The notes under the pieces are model-generated. The model had not been told where the DNA came from, made no database searches, and saw only the letters and a list, made by a program, of their open reading frames with translations. Position numbers and translations under genes: made by a program. Positions 32,908 through 42,462 of a stretch of DNA of 64,000 nt are shown in pieces; within the stretch, counting starts at the first letter, position 1; every line of letters begins with the position of its first letter. Source of the DNA: Rubrivivax sp. (GTDB taxonomy: Bacteria; Pseudomonadota; Gammaproteobacteria; Burkholderiales; Burkholderiaceae_C); contig JADJHR010000006.1 of NCBI GenBank assembly GCA_016707445.1, forward strand, positions 62,001 to 126,000, in the 5' to 3' direction.

Positions 32908-33789
32908 TCAACGCTTCCCGGCGATGAGCACGTTGTGCAAGTCGCCGCCGAAGGCGCGCACGCGGTCGAGGATGTTCTTGTTGCGACGCAGCAGCCAGTT
33001 GTAGCCCATCACCGCGGGCACGGCCACGGCCAGGCCGATGGCGGTCATGATGAGCGCCTCGCCCACGGGGCCGGCGACCTTGTCGATCGAGGCCTGCCCG
33101 CTGATGCCGATCTTGACCAGCGCGTTGTAGATGCCCCAGACGGTGCCGAACAGGCCGACGAACGGTGCCGTGGAGCCCACGGTGGCCAGCACGGCCAGGC
33201 CGTCGGTGAGGCGGCTTTGCACGCTGCCGACGGCGCGCTCGACGCTCATGCCGACCCAGGTGTGCTTGTCGATCTGCTCGACCATGGTGCCTTCGTGGTG
33301 GTCGCTGGCCTTGATGCCGGCGTCGGCGATGTAGCGAAACGCCGAGCCTTCGACCAGCTCGCTGGCGCCGGCCTTGATGGAGGGGGCCTTCCAGAACGAG
33401 TCGGCCGAGGCTTCGGCGCTCTTGAGCATGGAGCGCTGCTCGAACAGCTTGGTGAAGATGACGTACCAGCTGCCCATGGACATGATCAGCAAGATGACCA
33501 GCGTGCTCTTGGCGACGACGTCGCCCTGGTTCCACAGGGCTTTGAGGCCATAGGGGTTCTCGACGGCTTCTTCGGCCACGGCGGGGGCTTTGACTTCGGC
33601 CGGGGCTGCGGCCGGGGTCGGGGCTGTGGTCGGGGCTGTGGTCAGTGCGGCAGCCGGGGCCTGCGCGGCGGGTTCGGAGGCCGCCTGCGCGGCGGCGGGC
33701 AGCGGGCTGGCGCCGAAGGCGGCCACGACGGCGATCAGTGCGGCCATCAGTGTGGCGCGCGGGGCGCGAAGTGCTTTGGTCGAGAACAT
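32908..33789 (-). CDS. exbB: ExbB-type (MotA/TolQ/ExbB) proton channel protein
   Basis: A 293-residue inner-membrane protein. It starts at ATG 33789 with a cleavable-looking leader and an Ala/Pro-rich periplasmic stretch. Three transmembrane helices are around STLVILLIMSMGSWYVIF, LAVLATVGSTAPFVGLFGTVWGIY and ALIMTAIGLAVAVPAVMGYN. The motif GSTAPFVGLFGTVWGI is the ExbB/TolQ hallmark. With the ExbD proteins it uses the proton gradient to drive TonB. Confidence 0.93.
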   Translation of the reverse strand: MFSTKALRAPRATLMAALIAVVAAFGASPLPAAAQAASEPAAQAPAAALTTAPTTAPTPAAAPAEVKAPAVAEEAVENPYGLKALWNQGDVVAKSTLVILLIMSMGSWYVIFTKLFEQRSMLKSAEASADSFWKAPSIKAGASELVEGSAFRYIADAGIKASDHHEGTMVEQIDKHTWVGMSVERAVGSVQSRLTDGLAVLATVGSTAPFVGLFGTVWGIYNALVKIGISGQASIDKVAGPVGEALIMTAIGLAVAVPAVMGYNWLLRRNKNILDRVRAFGGDLHNVLIAGKR

Positions 33790-33886
33790 GTGGACTCCGT
33801 GAGGGCGGCGCCGGTGGGGTTGGGCGCTGTAAAGGGGCAAGGGCTTGGCGGCGGTGGCCGCGTCGATGCGAGGGTGGGCGGCGGCG

Positions 33887-34581
33887 CTATTCGAGCTTCC
33901 AGACGTAGTCGACTTCGAAGCTGTCGCCGACGGGCTTGCCGCTGGTGTCGCGGCCGGCCTGGAACCTGCACTCGCTGAGCTTGGCCACGGCCACGCGGTC
34001 GAGCATCTTGTGTTCGCGCGAGGGGCCGGCCGAGCGCACGACTTCGACGTTGGCGAGCTTGCCGTCGGCGCCGACGGTGAACTTCACCTTGGTGGTGCCG
34101 GTGGCTTCGGCGCGCCGTGCGGCGGCCGGGTAGTCGTCGCCGGTGGGGCGCAGTCCTTGACGTTGGCAATCGCAGGCCGTGCGGCCACGCGCGGCGGCGC
34201 CGGCGGTGCCACGGGCGCCGGGGCCGGCGGTGGCGGCGGCGGTGCGATCGTGACCGGGGCCGGTGGTGGGGCGACGGTGGTGGTCGTGATCACCGGTGCC
34301 GGCGTCGGCGGCGGGTTGACGTTGACCTCGGGCGGCGGCACGAAGGACGGCGGCGGCGGCGCGAACTTCGGCGGCGGCGGCAGGTTCTCGGGCGGTGGCG
34401 GCGGCGGCGGCTTGACCTCCTCGATGATCTTGGTCTCGATCGGCGCCTTGATCACTTCGATCATGCGCTGCGCCAGTCCCGTGACCAGCGCCCATCCAAG
34501 CAGCAGATGCAGCCCCAGCACGATGCCGATGCCCACCACGTGCTTGCCCGGGGTGCGTTGCTGTTGCGCGTAGTCCAACAA
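33887..34581 (-). pseudogene. tonB: TonB energy-transducer protein, frameshifted
   Basis: A TonB protein in two frames. The N-terminus (LDYAQQQRTPGKHVVGIGIV, one transmembrane anchor and a long Pro-rich spacer) runs from a TTG start at 34581 or 34578, with AAGGAGG just upstream and no usable ATG. The TonB C-terminal domain (PTGDDYPAAARRAEATG, KVKFTVGADGKLANVEVVRS, FEVDYVWKLE) is in another frame down to 33887. Restoring one C near 34144-34151 joins them. TonB would carry motor energy to outer-membrane receptors such as the one at 9767-12088. Without the C-terminal domain it would not work, so a sequencing error is plausible. Confidence 0.83.
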
Positions 34582-34961
34582 AACCCTCCTTGGTTCAGTT
34601 TCACGAGATTCGAATGTTGTAAGCGCGATGCCGGTCGACCGACACCGGCACGGTCACCGCCAGCCACTGCTGGAAACGCATTCGATGGTTTCGACGCGCA
34701 TCGCCTGCGACACGCCCTCAGACGTGAAACCTGGTGAAGCAAGACTCTTGCCAGGTTCACCTGCGCCGGCGGGACAGGCGTTTCGCTTCAGGGCGCGCAG
34801 GCTCGCCACTGGCGCTGAGGCGAATTCGTGACCTTGCGGCTGAGTATCCTCACCTTGTCACATCGACACCCTGCTCGCATTCACGCTGCCGACCCACGTG
34901 GCCGTGGTCGACATTTCCGCGCCGACGGTCCACCTGCGCGCCGCGCTGGCGCAACTCAGAC
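34582..34961. other. Divergent intergenic region (380 bases) with two stem-loops
   Basis: No gene was recognised here. It holds the tonB ribosome site (34584-34591) and a perfect inverted repeat TGCCGGT-N8-ACCGGCA at 34629-34650. A larger hairpin lies at 34724-34760: GTGA and ACCTGG pair with CCAGGT and TCAC, with CAAG/CTTG inside. Promoters for tonB and for the oxidoreductase at 34962 must lie here but could not be assigned. Confidence 0.5.
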
Positions 34962-35957
34962 ATGCAAATCAAACAGATCACCTTGGCGCGCACGCCGCAA
35001 GGCACGCCCTCCGAGGCCGACTTTGAATTCGGCGACGCCACCTTGCCGGCGCCCGCCGGGGGCCAGGCGCTGGTGCGCGTGCTGGCGCTGTCGCTCGACC
35101 CCTATCTGCGCAGCGCCATGGCCGGGCGCCACCTCAGCGCCGCCATCCGCCCCGGCGAGGTGGTGCGGGGCGAGGGCCTGGTGCAAGTGCTCGCGTCGCA
35201 GCACCCGCGCCTGGCCCCGGGCACGACCTGGGTCGCAGCCTGCGGCTGGCGCAGCCACGCGCTGCTGGACGCCGACGCAATCGAACAGGCGCGCCCGGTC
35301 GGCCCCGAGTTGCAGCCGGCCACCCTGGCCCTGGGTGTGCTGGGCATGCCCGGGCTGACCGCCTGGGCCGGCTTCAAGCGACTGGCCGACGCCAAGGCCG
35401 GCGACACGCTGGTGGTGTCAGCCGCCAGCGGTCCGGTGGGTGCCACGGTGGGGCAACTGGCACGGCTGGCCGGCTGTCGCGTGATCGGCATCGCGGGCGG
35501 GCCCGAGAAGTGCGCCTGGGTCACTGGCCAGGCCGGCTTTGACGCCTGCATCGACTACCACGCCGAAGACCTGCGCCAGGCGCTGCGCCGCCTTGCGCCC
35601 CAGGGGGTGGCCGTCTACTTCGACAACGTCGGTGGCGACGTTCTGCTGGCGGTGTGCGAACAGCTGGCAGTGGGCGCTCGCATCGTGCTGTGCGGACTGA
35701 TGGCGCAGTACAACGGCGCCGCGCCGGTGCCGCTGAACCCGGGGTTGATCATCCGCGCCCGCGCCACGGTTCGCGGCCTGGTGGTGTACGACCATTGGGC
35801 CGATTTCGCCGAAATGACGGCCGAGATCGGCGCCCACATCCGCGCCGGCCGACTGCAGTTCCGCGAAGACATCAGCCACGGGCTGGCAAGCACACCATCT
35901 GCCTTTGCCCGGCTGATGAACGGTCGCAACCAGGGCAAGGCGCTGGTTGTGCTTTGA
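34962..35957 (+). CDS. MDR-family NADP-dependent oxidoreductase (CurA/leukotriene B4 dehydrogenase-like)
   Basis: A 331-residue medium-chain reductase without the zinc site. Family marks are LSLDPYLRSAM in the N-terminal domain, GMPGLTAWAGFKRLADAKAGDTLVVSAASGPVGATVGQLARL in the nucleotide-binding domain, and FDNVGGDVL. It reduces or oxidises the C=C next to a carbonyl using NADPH. The ATG at 34962 gives the normal family length. The secreted VOC protein follows after 23 bases, so the two may be one transcript. Confidence 0.9.
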   Translation: MQIKQITLARTPQGTPSEADFEFGDATLPAPAGGQALVRVLALSLDPYLRSAMAGRHLSAAIRPGEVVRGEGLVQVLASQHPRLAPGTTWVAACGWRSHALLDADAIEQARPVGPELQPATLALGVLGMPGLTAWAGFKRLADAKAGDTLVVSAASGPVGATVGQLARLAGCRVIGIAGGPEKCAWVTGQAGFDACIDYHAEDLRQALRRLAPQGVAVYFDNVGGDVLLAVCEQLAVGARIVLCGLMAQYNGAAPVPLNPGLIIRARATVRGLVVYDHWADFAEMTAEIGAHIRAGRLQFREDISHGLASTPSAFARLMNGRNQGKALVVL

Positions 35958-35980
35958 AATCTCCCCTTGAAAGGTCGTTC

Positions 35981-36553
35981 ATGTTCAAACGATTCACCCT
36001 TACCGCACTGCTTGGGCTGGCGGTCTTGCCCGCCGCGAGGGCCGAGCCGGTGTCGGCTGCCGAGCGCATCCCGGTCGACATTCGCCGCACGACCTTCGTC
36101 GTGCGCGACATCGACAAGTCGCTGGCGCTGTACCGAGATGCACTGGGCCTGAAACTGATCTACGACACGCCCATCGGCGGCGGCGTCGACAAGGACGGCA
36201 AGGCCGTCGCGCCCAGCTTGCGCCTGGTGCTGCTGCGCGCCAACGACAGCTTCATCGGCAACCTGGGCCTGATGCAGCGGCTGAACCTGCCGCCCGCGCC
36301 GCCGCCAGAGTTCAAGAAGGCTGGCGTCGGGCAGATGATCATGGTCATCAACGTCGCCGACCTCGAGCAACGCTGGCCGAAGATCGCAGCCACGCCGAAC
36401 ATCAAGGTGGAGACCGCGCCAACCCGCGTGGAATACCCCAACCCCGCCGGCGGCGTGATCCCGGTGCTGTTCAGCGCGGTGTGGGACGCCGACGGCAACT
36501 ACATCGAGCTGAACAAGCTGCTCGGCGCCCCCGCGGGCAGCGCAGCGAAGTAG
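35981..36553 (+). CDS. Secreted VOC (glyoxalase-fold) protein
   Basis: A 190-residue protein with a signal peptide (MFKRFTLTALLGLAVLPAARA) and one VOC domain of two half-modules: DIRRTTFVVRDIDKSLALYRDALGLKL and VGQMIMVINVADLEQRW, ending DADGNYIELNKLLG. Export is unusual for this fold. The substrate is unknown. Confidence 0.82.
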   Translation: MFKRFTLTALLGLAVLPAARAEPVSAAERIPVDIRRTTFVVRDIDKSLALYRDALGLKLIYDTPIGGGVDKDGKAVAPSLRLVLLRANDSFIGNLGLMQRLNLPPAPPPEFKKAGVGQMIMVINVADLEQRWPKIAATPNIKVETAPTRVEYPNPAGGVIPVLFSAVWDADGNYIELNKLLGAPAGSAAK

Positions 36554-36578
36554 GCTGCGCGCCGACGCCGACGCCGGG

Positions 36579-37415
36579 TCACCAGCGCGGCGGATCGGGC
36601 GCGTAGCCACTGGCGTTGGCCGGAAATGGGCTGGGCCAGCCGCGACCCTGCGGCGCTGGCACCACGCCGGCAGCGATCAGCCGATCCAGGCTGTCGTATT
36701 CCAGCCGCGTCAGCTGGTCGGGCGTCGAGCTGGCACGCTCGAAGTCGGTGCGCCGTGACAGCGACCATTCGCGCTGACCATGGCCGGTACCCAGACGTGA
36801 ACTGGCACTGTCGTCGAGACTTTTCTCGCGCGCGGCATTGGCGGCCTGCCCACGCGCTGCGGGTGCGGCCTGCCGCTCGCTGCGCGTCACTTCCGGTGCG
36901 GACAAGACCGGCGGTGGGGGCGGCAAGGGCCGTTCACGGAACACCGCCAGGCCGATCACGCCCACGTCGTCGGGCCGGCCGGTGCGCGCCGCGTACGAAC
37001 GCTCGATCGGCGCGAACTCGAATGCCGCCACCTCGGTGTCTGACTTGCGCCAGCCGTTGATGTCGTAGACGCGACCGGGCTCGAGCACGTAGCCCACCTG
37101 GTTCCAGGCTGCACGGGCACCCGAGATCACGTTGATGCCGTCGACCGACAGCACCACCAGCACGCGGCCGATGCTGAGGTTGCGCAAGCGCAGGGCGTAG
37201 CGGGCGCCAGGGTTGCCGGGCACATAGCGGCGACCGTCGTGAGGGTGTACGGGCAGCACGCGGCCGCTGTCGCGGTCGTACACCTCCACCTTGGCCAGGC
37301 CGGCTGCCGCACGAGCCGCTCCGGCACAGCCGGGCAGGACGAGCAACCCGGCAGCCGACGCCAGGCTGGTGAGCAACAGGCGACGGGTCGGGCAACGTGG
37401 GTTCAGGTTCAGCAT
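36579..37415 (-). CDS. Putative lipoprotein of unknown function
   Basis: A 278-residue protein not recognised at family level. The N-terminus has Arg residues, a hydrophobic stretch and a lipobox-like LVLPGC, so it may be a lipoprotein. The middle (VEVYDRDSGRVLPVHPHDGRRYVPG, RVLVVLSVDGINVISG, YVLEPGRVYDINGWRKS) looks like a beta-rich conserved domain. The C-terminal third is rich in Pro, Ala and Arg and looks disordered. The 210 bases in front hold its promoter region, with no clear motif. Confidence 0.7.
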   Translation of the reverse strand: MLNLNPRCPTRRLLLTSLASAAGLLVLPGCAGAARAAAGLAKVEVYDRDSGRVLPVHPHDGRRYVPGNPGARYALRLRNLSIGRVLVVLSVDGINVISGARAAWNQVGYVLEPGRVYDINGWRKSDTEVAAFEFAPIERSYAARTGRPDDVGVIGLAVFRERPLPPPPPVLSAPEVTRSERQAAPAARGQAANAAREKSLDDSASSRLGTGHGQREWSLSRRTDFERASSTPDQLTRLEYDSLDRLIAAGVVPAPQGRGWPSPFPANASGYAPDPPRW

Positions 37416-37625
37416 GACAGCTCCGCACAGTGGGGTGGTGAAGGCTGATACGCACACGACCTGCAAATGGGGTCAACCGGATGCGGCCGCCACGCGTGCG
37501 ATGGCCGCGACAGCCTTCACAGCTGCCCAGCTGCACAGCGATGGATGGACTGCGTTGAATTCCCGCGCTTCGGGTCACTCGAACCACGACGCCGATGATT
37601 CGGCGCTGCCAGCGCTTCGCGCCGC

Positions 37626-38654
37626 TCAACCCTTGACGCGAGCCACCAGAGCCTGGGTATAGGCCCGGGTGCCGGCACGGCCGCCGAGATCGCCGGTGCG
37701 CACCTGGTCGATGTTGAGCGTGTCGTGGATGGCCCGGCGCAGGCGGTCGCCGAGGTCGGCGCGCTGCACATGATCGAGCATCATGGCCGCGGCCAGCAGC
37801 AGCGCAGTCGGGTTGGCCTTGCCCTGGCCGGCGATGTCGGGCGCCGAGCCGTGCACGGCTTCGAAGATGGCCGCGTCGGCCCCGATGTTGGCGCCTGGCG
37901 CCATGCCCAGCCCGCCCACCAGCCCGGCCACCAGGTCGGAAAGGATGTCGCCGAACAGGTTGGTGGTGACCAGCACGTCGAACTGCCAGGGGTCGAGCAC
38001 CAGCTTCATCGCGCAGGCGTCGATGATCACGGTCTCCATCACGATCTGGCCCTTGTACTTCTGCTCGTACAGCTGCTCAGCCGTCTCTTTGAAGATGCCG
38101 GTCAGCGCCTTCATGATGTTGGCCTTGTGCACGATCGTCACCTTCTTGCGGCCCAGCCGGATGGCGTGCTGGAAGGCGAAGTCGATGATGCGGCGGCAGC
38201 CGGCGCGCGTATTCAGGCCCGTGGCCATGGCCACGGCGTGCGGGTCGTCGTCGATCTGCACGTAGTGCTCGTGGCCGATGTACAGGCCTTCGAGGTTCTC
38301 GCGCACCACCACCAGGTCGATGTTGTCGAAGCGGCCACCGGGCACGATGGTGCGCGCCGGGCGCAGGTTGGCAAACAGCTTGAACGCTTCGCGCAGGCGC
38401 ACGTTGGAGCTGCGGTAGCCGCCGCCCGACGGCGTCTCCAGCGGCCCCTTCAGTGCCAGCCGAGTGCGCCGGATGCTGTCCAGCGTGGCCGCGGGCAGCG
38501 GGTCGCCGGCCTGCTGCACACCCGCCAGACCGGCAATCTGGCGGTCCCATTCGAACGGTGCTGCCAAGGCGTCCAGCACGGCCAGCGTGGCGTCGACGAT
38601 TTCAGGGCCGATGCCGTCGCCGGCGATCAGGGTGGCAGGAATGCGCGTGGACAT
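37626..38654 (-). CDS. NAD-dependent isocitrate/isopropylmalate dehydrogenase family protein
   Basis: A 342-residue beta-decarboxylating dehydrogenase. Marks are LIAGDGIGPEIV, the substrate loop ANLRPARTIVPG, VVRENLEGLYIG, KANIMKALTGIF, and the conserved metal region TTNLFGDILSDLVAGLVGGLGMAPGANIG followed by EAVHGSAPDIAGQGKANPTA. The size and N-terminus resemble NAD-type isocitrate dehydrogenases. It may be a second isocitrate dehydrogenase or act on a methyl-branched malate, perhaps linked to the LeuCD paralogue, but they are 16 kb apart. Confidence 0.88.
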   Translation of the reverse strand: MSTRIPATLIAGDGIGPEIVDATLAVLDALAAPFEWDRQIAGLAGVQQAGDPLPAATLDSIRRTRLALKGPLETPSGGGYRSSNVRLREAFKLFANLRPARTIVPGGRFDNIDLVVVRENLEGLYIGHEHYVQIDDDPHAVAMATGLNTRAGCRRIIDFAFQHAIRLGRKKVTIVHKANIMKALTGIFKETAEQLYEQKYKGQIVMETVIIDACAMKLVLDPWQFDVLVTTNLFGDILSDLVAGLVGGLGMAPGANIGADAAIFEAVHGSAPDIAGQGKANPTALLLAAAMMLDHVQRADLGDRLRRAIHDTLNIDQVRTGDLGGRAGTRAYTQALVARVKG

Positions 38655-38816
38655 GGTGGGGTGGGCGTGGGCGGGCTGAAGACCGGGGCAGCATACGCGG
38701 CCCGGCTGTCACCAGCCTGATGTCGGCGAGCCGCCATCACCGACCTGCTATTGCCGGCCTGATGCCGCGTCGCCGATGATGCGGCCCGCCCATTCACGAT
38801 CTGGAAAGGAACTGCG

Positions 38817-39221
38817 ATGGACATTGCCACGCTGCAAGACCGCCTGGCGCCGATCTTCCCCGGGCTGATGGGCGTACGCTTGACCGAGCTGAGCGACCAG
38901 CGTGTGGTGGCCGAGATGACGGTGCGCCCCGACCTGTGCACCGCCGGCGGCATCTTGCACGGCGGCGCCTTCATGGCCTTTGCCGACACCCTGGGCGCGG
39001 TGGGCACCGTGATCAACCTGCCGGCGGGCAAGCGCACCACCACCACCGACTCCAGCACCAAGTTCATCGCCGGGGCCCGTGTCGGCAGCGTGGTCACCGG
39101 CGAGAGCGTGGCCCTGCACCGCGGCCGCAGCACCATGGTCTGGCAGACCATGATCCGCAACGCCGACGGCAAGCTGTGTGCCGTGGTGACGCAGACGCAG
39201 CTGGTGCTCGACGCAGCCTGA
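38817..39221 (+). CDS. PaaI-type hotdog-fold acyl-CoA thioesterase
   Basis: A 134-residue hotdog thioesterase. The active-site region reads LCTAGGILHGGAFMAFADTLGAVGTVI, typical of the PaaI group. TTTDSSTKFIAGARVGSVVTGES and VWQTMIRNADGKLCAVVTQTQLVL complete the fold. It hydrolyses acyl- or aryl-CoA thioesters. GGAAAGGA lies eight bases before the ATG. Confidence 0.92.
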   Translation: MDIATLQDRLAPIFPGLMGVRLTELSDQRVVAEMTVRPDLCTAGGILHGGAFMAFADTLGAVGTVINLPAGKRTTTTDSSTKFIAGARVGSVVTGESVALHRGRSTMVWQTMIRNADGKLCAVVTQTQLVLDAA

Positions 39222-39262
39222 GCGGGTGAAGACCGGATTCGACTTCGAGTAGGCTCGGCGCC

Positions 39263-40453
39263 ATGCGAATGGCCGCCATCCTCGACCGCGTCGCCGGCCT
39301 GGGGTCGGACAAATGGCGGGTGCACTTTCGCGCGCGCCAGCTGATGGCGCGCGGCGAAGCCGTGATCCTGCTCACCATCGGCGAGCCCGATCAGCCGACG
39401 CCGGCCGAGCTGATCGACGCCACGCATCGGGCGCTGCTGGCCGGCCGCACCGGCTACTCCAATGGGCGCGGCGAGCCCGCGGTGCTGAAGGCCCTGGCTG
39501 CAAAGTACAGCGCACGCAGCGGACGCACGATCGGCAGTGACCAGTTCATCTGGGTGCCAGGAACACAGAGTGCGCTCTTCCTGTTGCTGATGGCCCTGAT
39601 CGAGACCGGAGACGAGGTGCTGGTGGCCGACCCCTGCTATGCCACCTACCATGGCCTGGTGCGCGCCACCGGTGCCACCAGCGTGCCGGTGGCGCTGCGC
39701 GAGCGGCGGGACTTTCGCCTCGATGCCGATGACCTGGCACGCGCGGTGACGCCGGCCACGCGCGCGATCTTCCTGAACTCGCCGCACAACCCGACCGGTG
39801 CAGTGCTCTCGCGTGCCGATGTGCGCGCGATCGGCGAGCTGGCGCGGGCACACGACCTGTGGATCATCAGCGACGAGGTCTACGAATCGCTGGTCTTCCA
39901 AGGTCCGGGTGGCGGGCGCTTCGCATCGCCCTTCGACGAAGCCCACTTGGCCGAGCGCACGGTGGTCGCGTCCTCGTTGTCGAAGTCGCATGCCGCGCCG
40001 GGTTTTCGCGCCGGCTGGTGCCTGGGTTCGGCGGCCTTCATCACCCGGCTGCTGCCGCTGGCCGAGACCATGTTGTTCGGTGCCCAGCCCTTCATCGCCG
40101 ACATGGCGGCGCAGGCCCTGTCACATGACTTCGAGATCACTGCGCAGATGCGTGACAGCTATGCGCGCCGGGCCCGCCACGTGGCCGAGGCGCTGGCCGG
40201 CGTGCCCGGTCTGCGCGTGCACCCACCACAGGCGGGCATGTTCGTGATGCTCTCGGTCGGTGATCTGGGGCTGGACGGCGAGGCCTTTGCGCTGCGTCTG
40301 CTCGACGAGGAGCGCGTCGCGCTGATGCCGGGCGGCGCCTTTGGCGAAGCCGCGTCGCACATGGTGCGGTTGAGCCTGACCGTGCCCGACGCCGACCTGG
40401 CCGCGGGCTGCACGCGCATTGCCAGCCTGGCGCGGCGCCTGGCCGCAGCCTGA
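39263..40453 (+). CDS. Class I/II pyridoxal-phosphate aminotransferase
   Basis: A 396-residue fold-type I aminotransferase. It shows TIGEPDQPTPAEL, GYSNGRGEPAVLKALA, FLNSPHNPTG, WIISDEVYESLVF and the Schiff-base lysine, Lys241, in SSLSKSHAAPGFRAGW. The C-terminal Arg in MVRLSLTV would bind the substrate carboxylate. It swaps an amino group between an amino acid and a 2-oxo acid; the specificity is not evident. It lies 41 bases after the thioesterase. Confidence 0.92.
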   Translation: MRMAAILDRVAGLGSDKWRVHFRARQLMARGEAVILLTIGEPDQPTPAELIDATHRALLAGRTGYSNGRGEPAVLKALAAKYSARSGRTIGSDQFIWVPGTQSALFLLLMALIETGDEVLVADPCYATYHGLVRATGATSVPVALRERRDFRLDADDLARAVTPATRAIFLNSPHNPTGAVLSRADVRAIGELARAHDLWIISDEVYESLVFQGPGGGRFASPFDEAHLAERTVVASSLSKSHAAPGFRAGWCLGSAAFITRLLPLAETMLFGAQPFIADMAAQALSHDFEITAQMRDSYARRARHVAEALAGVPGLRVHPPQAGMFVMLSVGDLGLDGEAFALRLLDEERVALMPGGAFGEAASHMVRLSLTVPDADLAAGCTRIASLARRLAAA

Positions 40454-40476
40454 GTGCCGCGCGGCGGGGGACAATC

Positions 40477-41148
40477 GTGGCCATGAACGCCGCCGCCAGC
40501 CCCGCGCAAGCCCCCTTGTCCGAAGACGAGATCGACGCGCTGCAGCAGCAGCTCGACGCCGTGCCTGCGCCGCTGGAACCGCTGGACGTGAGCGCGCTCG
40601 ACGGCTACCTGTGCGGCGTGCTGCTGCAGCCGACACCGGTGGCCGCCAGCGCGTGGCTGCCCGGCGTGACCGACGTCGACGGCCGTGCCCTGCCGCCCGG
40701 CTTCGACGCCACGCGCCTGCAGGCGCTGGTGCTGCGCCGCCACGCCGAGATCGAACGAGCGATCGCGCGGCGCGACTGGTTCGACCCCTGGATCTTTCAG
40801 CTCGACGACAGCGCTTCACCGTCCGACTCGGTGTTGCCCTGGGTGGCCGGTTTTGCCGCCGCGCAGGACCGTTACCCGGCGCTGATGGCCAGCGTCGACC
40901 CGGCGCTGGTCGAGCCCCTGGCGCTGCTGTACCTGCACTTCGACCGTGACGATCTGGAAGACGCCGATGCGCTGATCGAGGTCATCGACACGCTGGAGCC
41001 GCCCGAAGATCTGGCCGAGGCGGTGCAGGACCTGGTGCGCGCGCTGATGCTGATCGCCGACGTCACGCGCCCGCGGCGCGACACCGCGCCGCTGCGCAGG
41101 CCCGCCGCGCGCCGCGCGCCGCCCGGGCGCGGTCGCCGCCCGCGCTGA
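40477..41148 (+). CDS. UPF0149 (YgfB/YecA) family protein
   Basis: A 221-223-residue protein of the UPF0149 family, recognised from LDVSALDGYLCGVLLQPTPVAASAWLPGV and WVAGFAAAQDRYPAL. The start is the GTG at 40477 or, more likely, the ATG at 40483. The C-terminal tail is very rich in Arg and Pro and lacks the SEC-C zinc motif of YecA. The function is not established. Confidence 0.85.
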   Translation: MAMNAAASPAQAPLSEDEIDALQQQLDAVPAPLEPLDVSALDGYLCGVLLQPTPVAASAWLPGVTDVDGRALPPGFDATRLQALVLRRHAEIERAIARRDWFDPWIFQLDDSASPSDSVLPWVAGFAAAQDRYPALMASVDPALVEPLALLYLHFDRDDLEDADALIEVIDTLEPPEDLAEAVQDLVRALMLIADVTRPRRDTAPLRRPAARRAPPGRGRRPR

Positions 41149-41166
41149 GGTCCACGCCAGCCCGGG

Positions 41167-42462
41167 TCAGCCCACGTCGCCAAACACGGCGCGCGCGTGC
41201 AGGCCCAGGCCCTGGGCGACGCTGGCAAAGCGGTCACCACGCACCGGCGTCGCCTGCGGAAACTCAGCGGCAATGCGCTGCACCAGCGCCGACAACCCGG
41301 TGGAGCCGCCAGTGAAGTACAGGGTGTCGACCTGATCGGGCCGCAGGCCGGCCATCCTGACGGTGTCGCGCGCGGCCTGCACGATGCGTTGCAGATCGGC
41401 TTCGATGGCCGTTGCGGCCGCGGCCGGGTCCAGCGCCGCGGACAGGCCGGCCTGCAACTCGTCAAGCCCGATCAACGCCCGGCCGTCGGTGGCGAGGTCA
41501 ATCTTGGCCTGCTCGGCGGCGGCGGCCAGCGCATGGCCCAGGCGCCGCGTCAGCACCTGCATCAATCGCCGGTGGTGCGTCGCGTCGGTGAACCAGCTGT
41601 GCATCTGGCGTACTTCGGTCATGCGCGCCGGCGCGTAGACGGTATTGATCAGGTGCCAGGTCGCAAGGTCGAAATAGATGCCGCTGGGCACCTCGCGCGC
41701 CGCCTCGCCGGGGCGCGCCGGCCGCAGGCTGCGGTAGCCCAGCAGCGGCAGGATGGCGCTGAGCTCGACATGGCGGTCGAAGTCGGTGCCGGCCACGTGC
41801 ACGCCGTGGCTGGCCAGGATGTCGTCGCGCCGGTCGAGCCGGGTGCGCCGCGCCGGGCCCACGCGCACCAGCGAGAAGTCGGACGTGCCGCCGCCGATGT
41901 CGGCTACCAGCACACAACACTCGCGGTCGACCTGGCGCTCATGGTCCAGCGCCGCCGCGATCGGTTCGAACTGGAACAGCACCTCGCTGAATCCGACGCT
42001 GCGCGCCGCAGCCTCCAGCACCGCCTGCGCCCGCACGTCGCGCACCGGATCGTCATCGACGAAGAACACCGGGCGCCCCATCACCAGCCGCTGCAGCGCG
42101 GCACCGGCTTCGGTCTCGGCCTTGTGCTTCAGGTGCAGCAGGTAGCCGGCGATGATGTCGCTGAACTTCATGGCACGCCCACCGCCGACATCGGTGCTCT
42201 GGTCGACCAGCGACGAGCCGAGCACGCTCTTCATCGACCGCATCAGCCGGCCGTCGTAGCCGTCGACATAGGCGGCGATGGCGGCGCGGCCGAAATAACG
42301 CTCGGGTTCATCGGCGCGATAGAACACCGCGGTGGGCATGGTGTACTGACCCGGCTCGAGCTCGACCAGCGCCACGCCCTGCCGGCCCGGCCCGGGCGCA
42401 GGCAGGGCGATGGCCGAGTTGGAGGTGCCGAAGTCGATCGCGGCAAAGCCGGGTGTGCTCAT
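41167..42462 (-). CDS. Hsp70-family (YegD-like) protein
   Basis: A 431-residue actin/Hsp70 ATPase-domain protein without the usual substrate-binding half. Nucleotide loops are FAAIDFGTSNSAIALP, VLVADIGGGTSDFSLV and LYFTGGSTGLSALVQRI. The length and motifs fit the YegD group of Hsp70-like putative chaperones. The ATG at 42462 gives this N-terminus; longer frames add low-complexity sequence. Confidence 0.9.
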   Translation of the reverse strand: MSTPGFAAIDFGTSNSAIALPAPGPGRQGVALVELEPGQYTMPTAVFYRADEPERYFGRAAIAAYVDGYDGRLMRSMKSVLGSSLVDQSTDVGGGRAMKFSDIIAGYLLHLKHKAETEAGAALQRLVMGRPVFFVDDDPVRDVRAQAVLEAAARSVGFSEVLFQFEPIAAALDHERQVDRECCVLVADIGGGTSDFSLVRVGPARRTRLDRRDDILASHGVHVAGTDFDRHVELSAILPLLGYRSLRPARPGEAAREVPSGIYFDLATWHLINTVYAPARMTEVRQMHSWFTDATHHRRLMQVLTRRLGHALAAAAEQAKIDLATDGRALIGLDELQAGLSAALDPAAAATAIEADLQRIVQAARDTVRMAGLRPDQVDTLYFTGGSTGLSALVQRIAAEFPQATPVRGDRFASVAQGLGLHARAVFGDVG

